From assembly GCA_028688235.1 (NCBI GenBank), contig JAQTYP010000285.1, forward strand, positions 1 to 5,062: a DNA stretch of 5,062 nucleotides, in the 5' to 3' direction. A program made the translations under genes and the position numbers. The DNA is from Methylomonas sp. (lineage in GTDB: Bacteria; Pseudomonadota; Gammaproteobacteria; Methylococcales; Methylomonadaceae). Position 1 is the stretch's first letter; each line of letters begins with the position of its first letter. Under the pieces are notes generated by a model. The model was not told where the DNA came from, did not search any database, and worked only from the letters and a program-made list of their open reading frames with translations. This document shows, one piece after another, positions 1 to 5,062 of the stretch.

Positions 1-1
1 G

Positions 2-94
2 GGAGGGCTAATGTGGTTGGTTGCTTTGGGTGTTTGGTGCAGATTCGCGGTAGTGGCAAGCTATTACACGTTTCGTCGCTTCCGACATGAGTAG
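2..94 (+). CDS. C-terminal end of a probable membrane protein (5' end outside window)
   Basis: The frame starting at base 2 is open from the window edge to a TAG at 92-94. Its 30 residues look like a membrane-protein tail: a hydrophobic stretch (MWLVALGVW, then FAVVASYYTF) followed by a basic end (RRFRHE). The stop lies 11 bases before the next gene's ATG, as in an operon. The frame starting at base 1 is also open, to a TGA at 88-90, but its peptide has no membrane-segment or tail character. I cannot name the family from 30 residues. An ATG at 11-13 in this frame could in principle begin a tiny ORF, but a truncated longer gene is more likely. The choice of frame is inference. Confidence 0.4.
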   Translation, partial: GGLMWLVALGVWCRFAVVASYYTFRRFRHE

Positions 95-105
95 AGACTC
101 TGTAT

Positions 106-1014
106 ATGGATAATGTTGTAGGGGTATTGGGGGCAAGTTGTTATGTTGGGCAAGCCTTGTTGCCATTGTTGGTGCGAGATGATTTCGATGTCATTGCTTT
201 TTCTCGTCGTGTCGACGATGAATCAATCGATATTTTCGACGGAGAGGCGCGACAGTGGTGTGAATCGGCGAAAGAGCGGATTAATTGGCGGGCAATGAGT
301 GCTATCGGGCCGATTTGCGATCGGCATACTATCCCTTATTGGATTTCGCTTGCTCCGATACAGATACTTTCGCAATTCTTCGATAAGATAGAAGCGAGCG
401 GTGCTAAACGTATTGTTGTTTTATCTTCAACCAGTCGCTTTACGAAATACGATTCATCCAATCCGAAAGATCAAGTATTAGCTCGATCTTTCATAGACTC
501 CGAAATTGCATTGCAGAACTGGGCAGAAAACAAGGGAATCGAGTTTGTCATTTTGCGGCCGACCTTGATTTATGGCTTGGGAAAGGACAAGAACGTCAGC
601 GAAATCATTCGCTTGATTCGGCGTTTTGGATTTTTTCCGTTGTTGGGTGAAACTCAGGGTTTGCGTCAGCCCGTGCATTGCCATGATGTTGCTTCCGCCT
701 GTTTGTCTGCAATAAGTTCTGTAAATGCGACTAACAAGAGTTACAACTTGTCGGGGGGCGAGGTTTTGAGTTACAAAGAAATGGTGAGTCGGATTTTTGA
801 GTCTTTGAAGCTCAAGCCTCGTTTTTTCAAGATGCCGATGTTTCTATTGCGTGCGGTAATCGGCTTATTTCGACTGATTCCCCGCTATCGCCAATGGTCA
901 TTTGCGATGGTCGAGCGTATGAACAAGGATATGGTTTTCGATCATCAAGGGGCCGTGCGCGATCTTAATTTCAAGCCGCGACGGTTTGGGTTGGACGCTC
1001 AAGATTTGCCTTAA
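106..1014 (+). CDS. Atypical NAD(P)-binding SDR / NAD-dependent epimerase-dehydratase family protein
   Basis: This is a complete 302-residue protein with an N-terminal Rossmann fold of the extended or atypical SDR superfamily. The nucleotide-binding loop is at residues 6-15 (G6, G9-A-S-C12-Y-V-G15). A beta strand VVLSSTS (104-110) follows, then the family's ILRPTLIYGLGKD (149-161), a QPVHCHDVASA segment (188-198) and YNLSGGEVLSYKEM (213-226), which is typical of the C-terminal substrate half. Two features are odd. The middle glycine of the loop is a Cys (C12). Where relatives have YxxSK, the sequence reads LARSF (125-129), so the catalytic Tyr and Lys are not evident. It may act on a sugar nucleotide or quinone-type substrate, or only bind the cofactor; the substrate cannot be told from sequence. 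The ATG at 106 is the first start after an in-frame TGA at 88-90, with only a weak GTAGAG Shine-Dalgarno at 91-96. It probably shares an operon with the gene upstream and is unrelated to the T6SS genes downstream. Confidence 0.85.
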   Translation: MDNVVGVLGASCYVGQALLPLLVRDDFDVIAFSRRVDDESIDIFDGEARQWCESAKERINWRAMSAIGPICDRHTIPYWISLAPIQILSQFFDKIEASGAKRIVVLSSTSRFTKYDSSNPKDQVLARSFIDSEIALQNWAENKGIEFVILRPTLIYGLGKDKNVSEIIRLIRRFGFFPLLGETQGLRQPVHCHDVASACLSAISSVNATNKSYNLSGGEVLSYKEMVSRIFESLKLKPRFFKMPMFLLRAVIGLFRLIPRYRQWSFAMVERMNKDMVFDHQGAVRDLNFKPRRFGLDAQDLP

Positions 1015-1092
1015 CCCGTTGGCTCTTTATAAACCGTACCGTAATGATCATGGTTTTCACAGTAAAAGAGCCGTTTGATCAGGATAAACGGG
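1015..1092. repeat. Nested inverted repeats after the epimerase gene
   Basis: Directly after the epimerase stop, CCCGTT (1015-1020) can pair with AACGGG (1087-1092), and GGCTCTTT (1021-1028) pairs perfectly with AAAGAGCC (1065-1072). Inside the loop, AAACC (1031-1035) can pair with GGTTT (1052-1056), around a perfect 8-bp palindrome ATGATCAT (1044-1051). A competing hairpin at 1071-1091 uses some of the same bases. The repeats are seen directly; RNA folding and any role are inference. Confidence 0.5.
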
Positions 1093-1102
1093 CGTAATTT
1101 TT
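1071..1102 (+). terminator. Candidate rho-independent terminator for the epimerase operon
   Basis: CCGTTT (1071-1076) and AAACGG (1086-1091) form a 6-bp perfect stem with a 9-base loop. They are followed by GCGTAA and a T5 run at 1098-1102. The stem is short and the T-run starts several bases after it, so this would be a weak terminator. Its place between the epimerase gene and the T6SS module is right for one. Confidence 0.4.
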
Positions 1103-1131
1103 GACGAAAATGCTAAGCTTTGACGTACTAA
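1101..1131 (+). promoter_or_regulatory. Weak candidate sigma-70 promoter for the T6SS spike module
   Basis: TTGACG at 1101-1106 matches the -35 consensus at five of six bases. The best -10 in range is TACTAA at 1126-1131, which is poor (three of six) with a long 19-base spacer. A second TTGACG lies at 1120-1125, 19 bases after the first, but has no good -10 before the ATG at 1156. The paired hexamers could equally be part of an activator site. No convincing sigma-54 GG-N10-GC pair was seen here. Confidence 0.25.
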
Positions 1132-1155
1132 ACAATTCATGAGGCAGTAAAAACG

Positions 1156-1758
1156 ATGGCTGGTTTCGATGCATTGAAAAAGGTGGTGGAGGCGAAAGCC
1201 AAAGTGGTTTGTCGGGATATCGAATTGAATCCTGAGGCTTTGAAATTTCTGGACTCCGATCCATCGCCGGTGGAATTTTTGAATGTGTTGTTGGTGCAAG
1301 CTTTGTATCCGGATGCCATTCGATTTTTGGCAAGGGCATTGCCGAAGCGCGAGGCAACCTGGTGGGCCTGCATTTGTACTCGTGGCGTGCTGCCTAAGGA
1401 TGCCCCCGCTTTAAGCCTGCGTGCGCTTGAAGCCGCGGAACAGTGGGTGTATAAACCCACTGAGGATAATCGTCGTTTGGCCGAGGCGGCGGCAAACGCT
1501 ACCGCATTCGATGGACCTGCTTCCTGGGCGGCGATGGCGGCATTCTGGAGCGATGGCAGTATTGCACCGGAGAATGCGGCTCCGGTCAATGCTCCCGATT
1601 TCCTGGCATCGCGGGCGGCGGCTGGGGCGGTGATGTTGGCGGCGGTATTAACAGAGCCGGAAAAAGCGCCCGAAAAATACCGGTATTTTGTGGAACAGGG
1701 TGTCGATATCGCCAACGGCGGCAACGGTCGCCCTTGGCAATGTGATTCCGGGGAATAA
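1156..1758 (+). CDS. T6SS-linked protein of unknown function (possibly DUF6931)
   Basis: This 200-residue protein is alanine-rich, mostly helical in character and soluble, with no signal peptide or membrane segment. Notable stretches are FLNVLLVQALYPDAIRFLAR (41-60), the highly characteristic ALPKREATWWACIC (61-74), AAMAAFWSDGSIAP (125-138), and a second alanine-rich helix region around 150-165. From memory the ALPxREAxWWAC signature fits the DUF6931 family, which turns up beside PAAR and VgrG genes; that assignment is unverified. Its stop is three bases before the PAAR start, so the two are almost certainly co-transcribed and translationally coupled. That suggests an adaptor or chaperone that loads the spike tip, or a cargo protein, but nothing in the sequence proves either. 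No toxin catalytic motif is recognisable. The ATG at 1156 has GAGG at 1141-1144, 11 bases upstream, a slightly long spacing. Confidence 0.8.
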   Translation: MAGFDALKKVVEAKAKVVCRDIELNPEALKFLDSDPSPVEFLNVLLVQALYPDAIRFLARALPKREATWWACICTRGVLPKDAPALSLRALEAAEQWVYKPTEDNRRLAEAAANATAFDGPASWAAMAAFWSDGSIAPENAAPVNAPDFLASRAAAGAVMLAAVLTEPEKAPEKYRYFVEQGVDIANGGNGRPWQCDSGE

Positions 1759-1761
1759 ACG

Positions 1762-2052
1762 ATGGGACAGCCCGCAGCAAGATTGACCGACATGCATGTA
1801 TGCCCGATGTTCAATGGTCCCGTACCCCATGTGGGTGGGCCGATTACGGCACCGGGGGCGCCGACCGTGCTGATCGGCGGACTGCCGGCGGCTCGAGTCG
1901 GGGACATGGCTGTCTGCGTCGGGCCACCCGATTCTATCGTATTGGGGTCTTTTACGGTATTGATCGGCGGCTCCCCGGCCGCTCGCATAGGAGATATGAC
2001 GTCTCATGGCGGGACGATAGTGGTGGGGTGCTTTACCGTATTAATTGGTTAA
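1762..2052 (+). CDS. Stand-alone PAAR-domain T6SS spike-tip protein
   Basis: This 96-residue protein is full length for a single-domain PAAR protein. Such proteins fold into a small beta cone that caps the VgrG trimer and sharpens the needle tip. The tetrapeptide PAAR occurs three times: at 4-7, at 42-45 (PAARVGDM) and at 72-75 (PAARIGDM). The last two each follow a TVLIGG strand (35-40, 65-70), so the protein is visibly an internal duplication. Candidate zinc ligands are H12, C14, H23, C52 and H82; known PAAR structures use three His and one Cys. It ends FTVLIG with no C-terminal extension, so it is not an evolved PAAR carrying a toxin domain. The ATG at 1762 follows the upstream stop by three bases, and its GGGG Shine-Dalgarno (1750-1753) lies inside that upstream gene, consistent with translational coupling. 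Confidence 0.95.
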   Translation: MGQPAARLTDMHVCPMFNGPVPHVGGPITAPGAPTVLIGGLPAARVGDMAVCVGPPDSIVLGSFTVLIGGSPAARIGDMTSHGGTIVVGCFTVLIG

Positions 2053-2100
2053 GGTCGCAGGCTCTGCGAAGCCCTAAAACTTAAGTTGCGATCCTTAGCC
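2047..2100 (+). other. Long imperfect stem-loop between the PAAR and vgrG genes
   Basis: GGTTAAGG-TCGCA (2047-2059) pairs with TGCGA-T-CCTTAGCC (2087-2100). This gives 13 pairs, including one G-T wobble (T2049 with G2098) and a single bulged T at 2092. The left arm includes the PAAR stop codon (2050-2052). A mutually exclusive small hairpin, TCGCAG-GCT-CTGCGA (2055-2069), uses the same TCGCA strand. The following bases are T-rich but have no clean T-run, so this is not a textbook intrinsic terminator. Partial termination, mRNA processing or control of vgrG expression are all possible; none is shown by the sequence. Confidence 0.5.
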
Positions 2101-2115
2101 TCTATTGTGTATTAA
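2086..2115 (+). promoter_or_regulatory. Candidate internal promoter upstream of vgrG
   Basis: TTGCGA (2086-2091, four of six to the -35 consensus) and TATTAA (2110-2115, four of six to the -10) are 18 bases apart in a locally AT-rich stretch. The -35 overlaps a perfect 10-bp palindrome AACTTAAGTT (2078-2087) and the right arm of the stem-loop. This could give vgrG some expression independent of the two genes upstream. The match is modest. Confidence 0.28.
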
Positions 2116-2137
2116 TTTCATTCTTGCCGAATTGATC

Positions 2138-2142
2138 AGGAA
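2138..2142 (+). promoter_or_regulatory. Ribosome binding site that sets the vgrG start
   Basis: AGGAA at 2138-2142 is six bases before the ATG at 2149, a good spacing. It directly abuts the in-frame TTG at 2143, which would leave no spacer. This favours ATG 2149 over TTG 2143. Confidence 0.7.
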
Positions 2143-2148
2143 TTGTAT

Positions 2149-4104
2149 ATGCCCATTTCTCAATCTGGCCGTGTAGCATCGGTTAAGACTCCATTAGGTA
2201 AAGACGAATTATTCCTTTGGCGGGTGGTCGGCACCGAGCGGCTCAGCCAGTTGTACGAATACGAGCTGGATTTGTTCAGCGAAAAAAACAACATCGACTT
2301 GAAACAATTGCTCGGCAAAAGTATGACCGTCAGTCTGTACCTGACGGAGAGCCAGCAGCGTCATTTGGACGGCATCGTCACTCAGGCCAAGCGCTGCGGC
2401 ATGATGGGGCGGTTTTATCATTACCGGGCTACGATAAGGCCTAAAGCCTGGTTGGCGACGCGGCGCAGCAATTGCCGCATCCTGCCTAAGGACAAAACCG
2501 CGTCGGAGATCGTCAAGCTGATACTCAACGAGCACGGGGTTTCCGATATAGAGTTGAAACTGTCCGGTACTTATCCCAAGCGCGAATACTGCGTGCAGTA
2601 CCGCGAGTCCGATTTCAATTTCATCAGCCGGCTCATGGAGGAAGAGGGCATCTATTATTATTTCGAGCACAAAGAGGGTAGCCATACCCTGGTGTTGTGC
2701 GACTCGGTTGCGTCTCAAAAGGATGCACCGGTCAGTGCCGGCATTTCTTATTACCCCGAAGCCAATGCCATTCGCCGCAAGGAAGGCCATATCTACGAAT
2801 GGGATATGAAGCAGGAGATAGAGTCGGGTAATTATGAGTTGGACGATTTTAATTTCGAGAAGCCCAGTACCGATTTGACGGCGAAATCCTCGAAGCCGGG
2901 CTCGCATGCCGAAGCGAGCAAAGAAGTCTATGATTATCCGGGTGGCTATCAGGTCAAGTCCGATGGAGATCACTATTCCAAAGTCCGGATGCAGGAGTTG
3001 CGCAGTCAGTTCGAGCAGATCGCGGCGCGTGGCAATGCCCGGCAATTGGCACCAGGAGTGAAATTTAAACTGACCGGCTTCCCTGTGGAGGACCAAAATC
3101 GCCAGTATACGGTTATCATCAGCGAACTTCAGATTCAGAACAACGGTTACGAATCGGATGGCATCACCGATTGCGCAGAAGAATACCGTTGTTCTTTAAG
3201 CGTGCTTCCGGCCAGCGAGGAAAATCAATTCAGGCCGCCGCGATTATCCCGTATCCCTTTCGTTCAGGGCGTGCAAACGGCCATCGTGGTTGGGCCGTCC
3301 GGCGAAGAGATTTATACCGACAAATACGGGCGGGTCAAAGTCCAATTTCATTGGGATAGGCTGGGCAAAAAAAACGAGAACAGTTCCTGCTGGGTGCGTG
3401 TCGCCCAGATTTGGGCCGGTAAGGGTTGGGGCGCGATGCATATTCCGCGCATCGGGCAGGAAGTGATCGTCGATTTTCTGGAAGGCAATCCGGATCGACC
3501 CATCATCACTGGGCGAGTCTACAATGCCGAACAAATGCCGCCTTACGGACTTCCCGACAAGAAAACGCAAAGCGGCATCAAGTCCCGCAGCAGCATGGGC
3601 GGTGCGGACTCGAACTTCAACGAGATACGCTTCGAAGACGAAAAAGACAAGGAAGAGTTATACATGCATGCCGAGAAAAATTTTACCCGCATCGTCGAAA
3701 ACAACGATGTGCAAAAGATCGGTTTCGATAAGAAGGATAAAGGCGATCAGACCGTAGACATATATAACGACAGGACGGTGACGCTAGACCAAGGTAACGA
3801 CAGTCTGACGGTCAAGATGGGCAATAGAAGCGCCAGTATCGATACCGGTAACGATAGCGTGACCGTTAAAAAGGGCAATAGGACCGTAAAGGTCAATCTA
3901 GGTAAAATCGAAGAAGAGGCCATGCAATCGATAGAGCTCAAAGTCGGTCAAAACAGCATTAAAATCGATCAAACCGGCATCACCATCAAAGGAATCATGG
4001 TCTCAGTAGAAGGGCAGGCCAAAGCCGACGTCAAAAGTCCTATGACGACTGTCAACGGCGACGGCATGCTGACCTTGAAAGGCGCGCTGACCATGATCAA
4101 TTAG
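2149..4104 (+). CDS. vgrG: T6SS spike protein VgrG (TssI)
   Basis: This 651-residue protein is an ordinary full-length VgrG, which trimerises on the Hcp tube to form the membrane-piercing needle. Residues up to about 365 are the gp27-like base, with LFLWRVVGTERLSQLYEYEL (21-40), YCVQYRESDFNFISRLMEEE (147-166) and GIYYYFEH (167-174). About 370-460 is the gp5-like OB fold, with GRVKVQFHWDR (394-404), CWVRVAQIWAGKGWG (414-428), PRIGQEVIVDFLEGNPDRP (433-451) and ITGRVYN (453-459). About 475-515 is the conserved linker (GIKSRSSMGG, NEIRFEDEKDKEELYMHAEK). The rest is the gp4/gp5-like beta-helix needle with 9-residue repeats, ending LTLKGALTMIN, a usual VgrG terminus. There is no C-terminal effector extension, so its cargo must be a separate protein. 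The 96-bp gap after the PAAR gene points to the same operon or a partly independent unit. Its last 8 bases overlap the end of the kinase gene on the other strand. Confidence 0.97.
   Translation: MPISQSGRVASVKTPLGKDELFLWRVVGTERLSQLYEYELDLFSEKNNIDLKQLLGKSMTVSLYLTESQQRHLDGIVTQAKRCGMMGRFYHYRATIRPKAWLATRRSNCRILPKDKTASEIVKLILNEHGVSDIELKLSGTYPKREYCVQYRESDFNFISRLMEEEGIYYYFEHKEGSHTLVLCDSVASQKDAPVSAGISYYPEANAIRRKEGHIYEWDMKQEIESGNYELDDFNFEKPSTDLTAKSSKPGSHAEASKEVYDYPGGYQVKSDGDHYSKVRMQELRSQFEQIAARGNARQLAPGVKFKLTGFPVEDQNRQYTVIISELQIQNNGYESDGITDCAEEYRCSLSVLPASEENQFRPPRLSRIPFVQGVQTAIVVGPSGEEIYTDKYGRVKVQFHWDRLGKKNENSSCWVRVAQIWAGKGWGAMHIPRIGQEVIVDFLEGNPDRPIITGRVYNAEQMPPYGLPDKKTQSGIKSRSSMGGADSNFNEIRFEDEKDKEELYMHAEKNFTRIVENNDVQKIGFDKKDKGDQTVDIYNDRTVTLDQGNDSLTVKMGNRSASIDTGNDSVTVKKGNRTVKVNLGKIEEEAMQSIELKVGQNSIKIDQTGITIKGIMVSVEGQAKADVKSPMTTVNGDGMLTLKGALTMIN
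3793..3900 (+). repeat. Four tandem 27-bp (9-residue) units coding the VgrG needle
   Basis: Residues 549-584 of VgrG read as four 9-residue units: GNDSLTVKM, GNRSASIDT, GNDSVTVKK and GNRTVKVNL. Units 1 and 3 resemble each other, as do 2 and 4, giving an 18-residue (54-bp) higher-order period. Each unit begins with Gly-Asn and alternates hydrophobic residues, as expected for strands of a triple-stranded beta-helix. A related YNDRTVTLD lies just before. The bases have diverged more than the protein, so this is an old repeat kept by structure. Confidence 0.8.
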
Positions 4105-5062
4105 CGAGCTTATCGCGTAATTTCTGCAAGCCTTTGTGAGCCGGATCGGCTTCCAGGCCTTCTTGGACTTTTTTCAGCGCAGCCGTTCGGTCGGCATTTT
4201 CGTAGGCCTCCCAAGCTTGTTGTTCCAATAGATCGGCTATGTGTAAGACGCCCTGGGTGGCGGCTTTATTGTAGGGGTCGATTTTCAATATTTCCCGATA
4301 TGCCCATAAGGCGTTGCTGCCTGTGGGCGCTGTCAAATAGCCTACGTCGGTATGTATCGTGGCGAGTTCCAGCAAGTCGTTGATTTTTTGCTGTTGTTCC
4401 GAGGTCAGTTTGACAGTGATCTTGGGCGCCTCTATCACCTTGGGAGTGGCGTACATGCTCAAGTAAACATTGGCGCCCAGCACGCAAGTCAGCAAGACGC
4501 CGGTTGTCCACAATCCGTAAAATACCGCGCTGCGGGGAGCCAAAGCCGCCAGAAATTCGTCTACCGTTGCGGTGCGTTGGTTTTGTTGAATGGCCATGGC
4601 TTTTTGCAGGCCTTTCCATTTTCGCCGGGGGAGATTGCCGATCGGTTTGGGTTGTAAGTTCAATTCCAGCGCTTTTTCCGCCGAAAGCCGTCCGAACGGG
4701 TGTTTGCCTGTCAAGAGTTCGTAGCTCACGCAGGCCAGGGCGTATATGTCGTCTCTGGGATCCGGCGCGCAGTTTTGCAGCTGTTCCAGACTGGCGTAGG
4801 CCGGGGTCGCTGCACCCAAGGCGCGGGCGTCGAATATCGTGGCGTCCGCATGTTCATGTTCCTTAAGGCCGATAGCGCAGGCTATGCCAAAGTCCAGCAC
4901 ACGGATATCGCCGTCGGCATCGATGAATACGTTGCCCGGTTTAAAGTCGGAATGGACGATGTTTTTTTTGTGCGCATAGCCCAAGGCGTCGGCGACGGCA
5001 TGGATGATGGGCCAGGCCTTCTTGAAGGGTAAACCGTCCGGATGTTCCTTGATCAGGCGGCT
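4097..5062 (-). CDS. Transmembrane Ser/Thr protein kinase, PpkA-like, with C-terminal TPR-like region (5' end outside window)
   Basis: The reading frame is open to the right edge, so only the last 321 residues are visible; the N-lobe with the ATP-binding lysine is missing. In window numbering, the catalytic loop is HSDFKPGN (37-44; D39, K41, N44), the metal-binding loop is DFG (57-59), and ATPAYASLEQ lies in the activation/P+1 region. DPRDDIYALACVSYELLTGK is subdomain IX, and QNQRTATVDEFL closes the C-lobe. HSD replaces the usual HRD, and SLE the usual SPE/APE. A hydrophobic segment FYGLWTTGVLLTCVLGANVY (about 181-200) should cross the inner membrane. The roughly 115 residues after it, including YREILKIDPYNKAA and KKVQEGLEADPAHKGLQKL, are TPR-like and probably periplasmic. 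Kinases of this layout occur in T6SS clusters, where PpkA phosphorylates the FHA protein to trigger firing. A role for this one is inferred from position beside vgrG. The TTG at 4984 is not the start: the frame continues upstream with typical kinase sequence (PIIHAVADALGYAHK). Its TGA (4097-4099) lies within vgrG. Confidence 0.93.
   Translation of the reverse strand, partial: SRLIKEHPDGLPFKKAWPIIHAVADALGYAHKKNIVHSDFKPGNVFIDADGDIRVLDFGIACAIGLKEHEHADATIFDARALGAATPAYASLEQLQNCAPDPRDDIYALACVSYELLTGKHPFGRLSAEKALELNLQPKPIGNLPRRKWKGLQKAMAIQQNQRTATVDEFLAALAPRSAVFYGLWTTGVLLTCVLGANVYLSMYATPKVIEAPKITVKLTSEQQQKINDLLELATIHTDVGYLTAPTGSNALWAYREILKIDPYNKAATQGVLHIADLLEQQAWEAYENADRTAALKKVQEGLEADPAHKGLQKLRDKLAN

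Noticed and set aside
1..90. Alternative upstream reading frame starting at base 1 and ending at TGA 88-90
   Set aside because: Its peptide has no recognisable character, while the frame from base 2 gives a plausible membrane-protein tail with operon-like spacing. Both are short, so certainty is limited.
1137..1988. Long 283-codon open frame on the - strand, opposite the unknown gene and PAAR
   Set aside because: It is the antisense shadow of two well-supported + strand genes. Its peptide is low-complexity, rich in Ala, Ser and Pro, and matches no recognisable family.
2078..2087. AACTTAAGTT palindrome as a regulator operator
   Set aside because: It is a perfect 10-bp palindrome, but short and single-copy with no known regulator match. 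It is mentioned only in the candidate promoter entry.
2143..2148. TTG start for vgrG two codons upstream
   Set aside because: The TTG directly abuts AGGAA with no spacer, whereas the ATG at 2149 has normal spacing.
2209..3096. 295-codon open frame on the - strand inside vgrG
   Set aside because: It lies wholly within vgrG, whose protein is unambiguous. The antisense peptide shows no domain and arises from codon bias on the coding strand.
3793..3900. CRISPR array or mobile-element repeat
   Set aside because: The period is 27 bp, fully in frame within vgrG, without spacers, and explained by beta-helix coding.
4982..4984. TTG as the kinase start
   Set aside because: The frame stays open to the window edge and encodes typical kinase sequence upstream (LPFKKAWPIIHAVADAL), so the codon is internal.
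4504..5032. Open frames on the + strand opposite the kinase gene
   Set aside because: They are shadows of the kinase coding sequence with no domain character.

Overview
The window looks like chromosomal DNA from a Gram-negative proteobacterium, most likely a gammaproteobacterium. The evidence is a type VI secretion system (T6SS) spike module (PAAR protein plus VgrG) beside a transmembrane Hanks-type Ser/Thr kinase. The protein style would suit Methylococcales or relatives, but that is an impression and no marker gene fixes the taxon. No rRNA, tRNA, CRISPR array, insertion sequence or integrase was seen.

Layout. Positions 1-94 hold what is probably the C-terminal end of a membrane protein. 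Eleven bases later comes a 302-residue atypical short-chain dehydrogenase/epimerase (106-1014); the two read as the end of an operon unrelated to secretion. A 141-bp intergenic stretch (1015-1155) carries interlocking inverted repeats, a terminator-like hairpin and two TTGACG hexamers; it separates this unit from the T6SS genes. Next come three genes on the + strand. The first is a 200-residue alanine-rich protein of unknown function (1156-1758, possibly DUF6931). The second is a 96-residue stand-alone PAAR tip protein (1762-2052), three bases after it and probably translationally coupled. The third is a 651-residue VgrG spike (2149-4104), set off by a 96-bp spacer that holds a strong imperfect stem-loop (2047-2100). 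On the - strand, running off the right edge, is the C-terminal part of a membrane-anchored kinase (4097-5062). Its stop lies inside the vgrG 3' end, so the two genes converge with an 8-bp overlap.

How the parts fit. VgrG trimers form the puncturing needle on the Hcp tube and the PAAR protein caps it. Neither carries an extra effector domain: VgrG ends shortly after its beta-helix needle and PAAR ends at its final beta strand. No toxin/immunity pair follows vgrG. The 200-residue protein is therefore the only gene in the module that could be an adaptor, chaperone or cargo, and it is the main unknown here. The kinase resembles the PpkA type that controls T6SS firing by threonine phosphorylation. 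It has a cytoplasmic kinase domain, one membrane segment and a helical, TPR-like region that should lie in the periplasm. Its N-lobe is outside the window.

The spike module is a known type of system and not a new one. The points worth a second look are the unknown first gene, the two structured intergenic regions, the tail-to-tail overlap, and substitutions in normally conserved motifs of the epimerase and the kinase.
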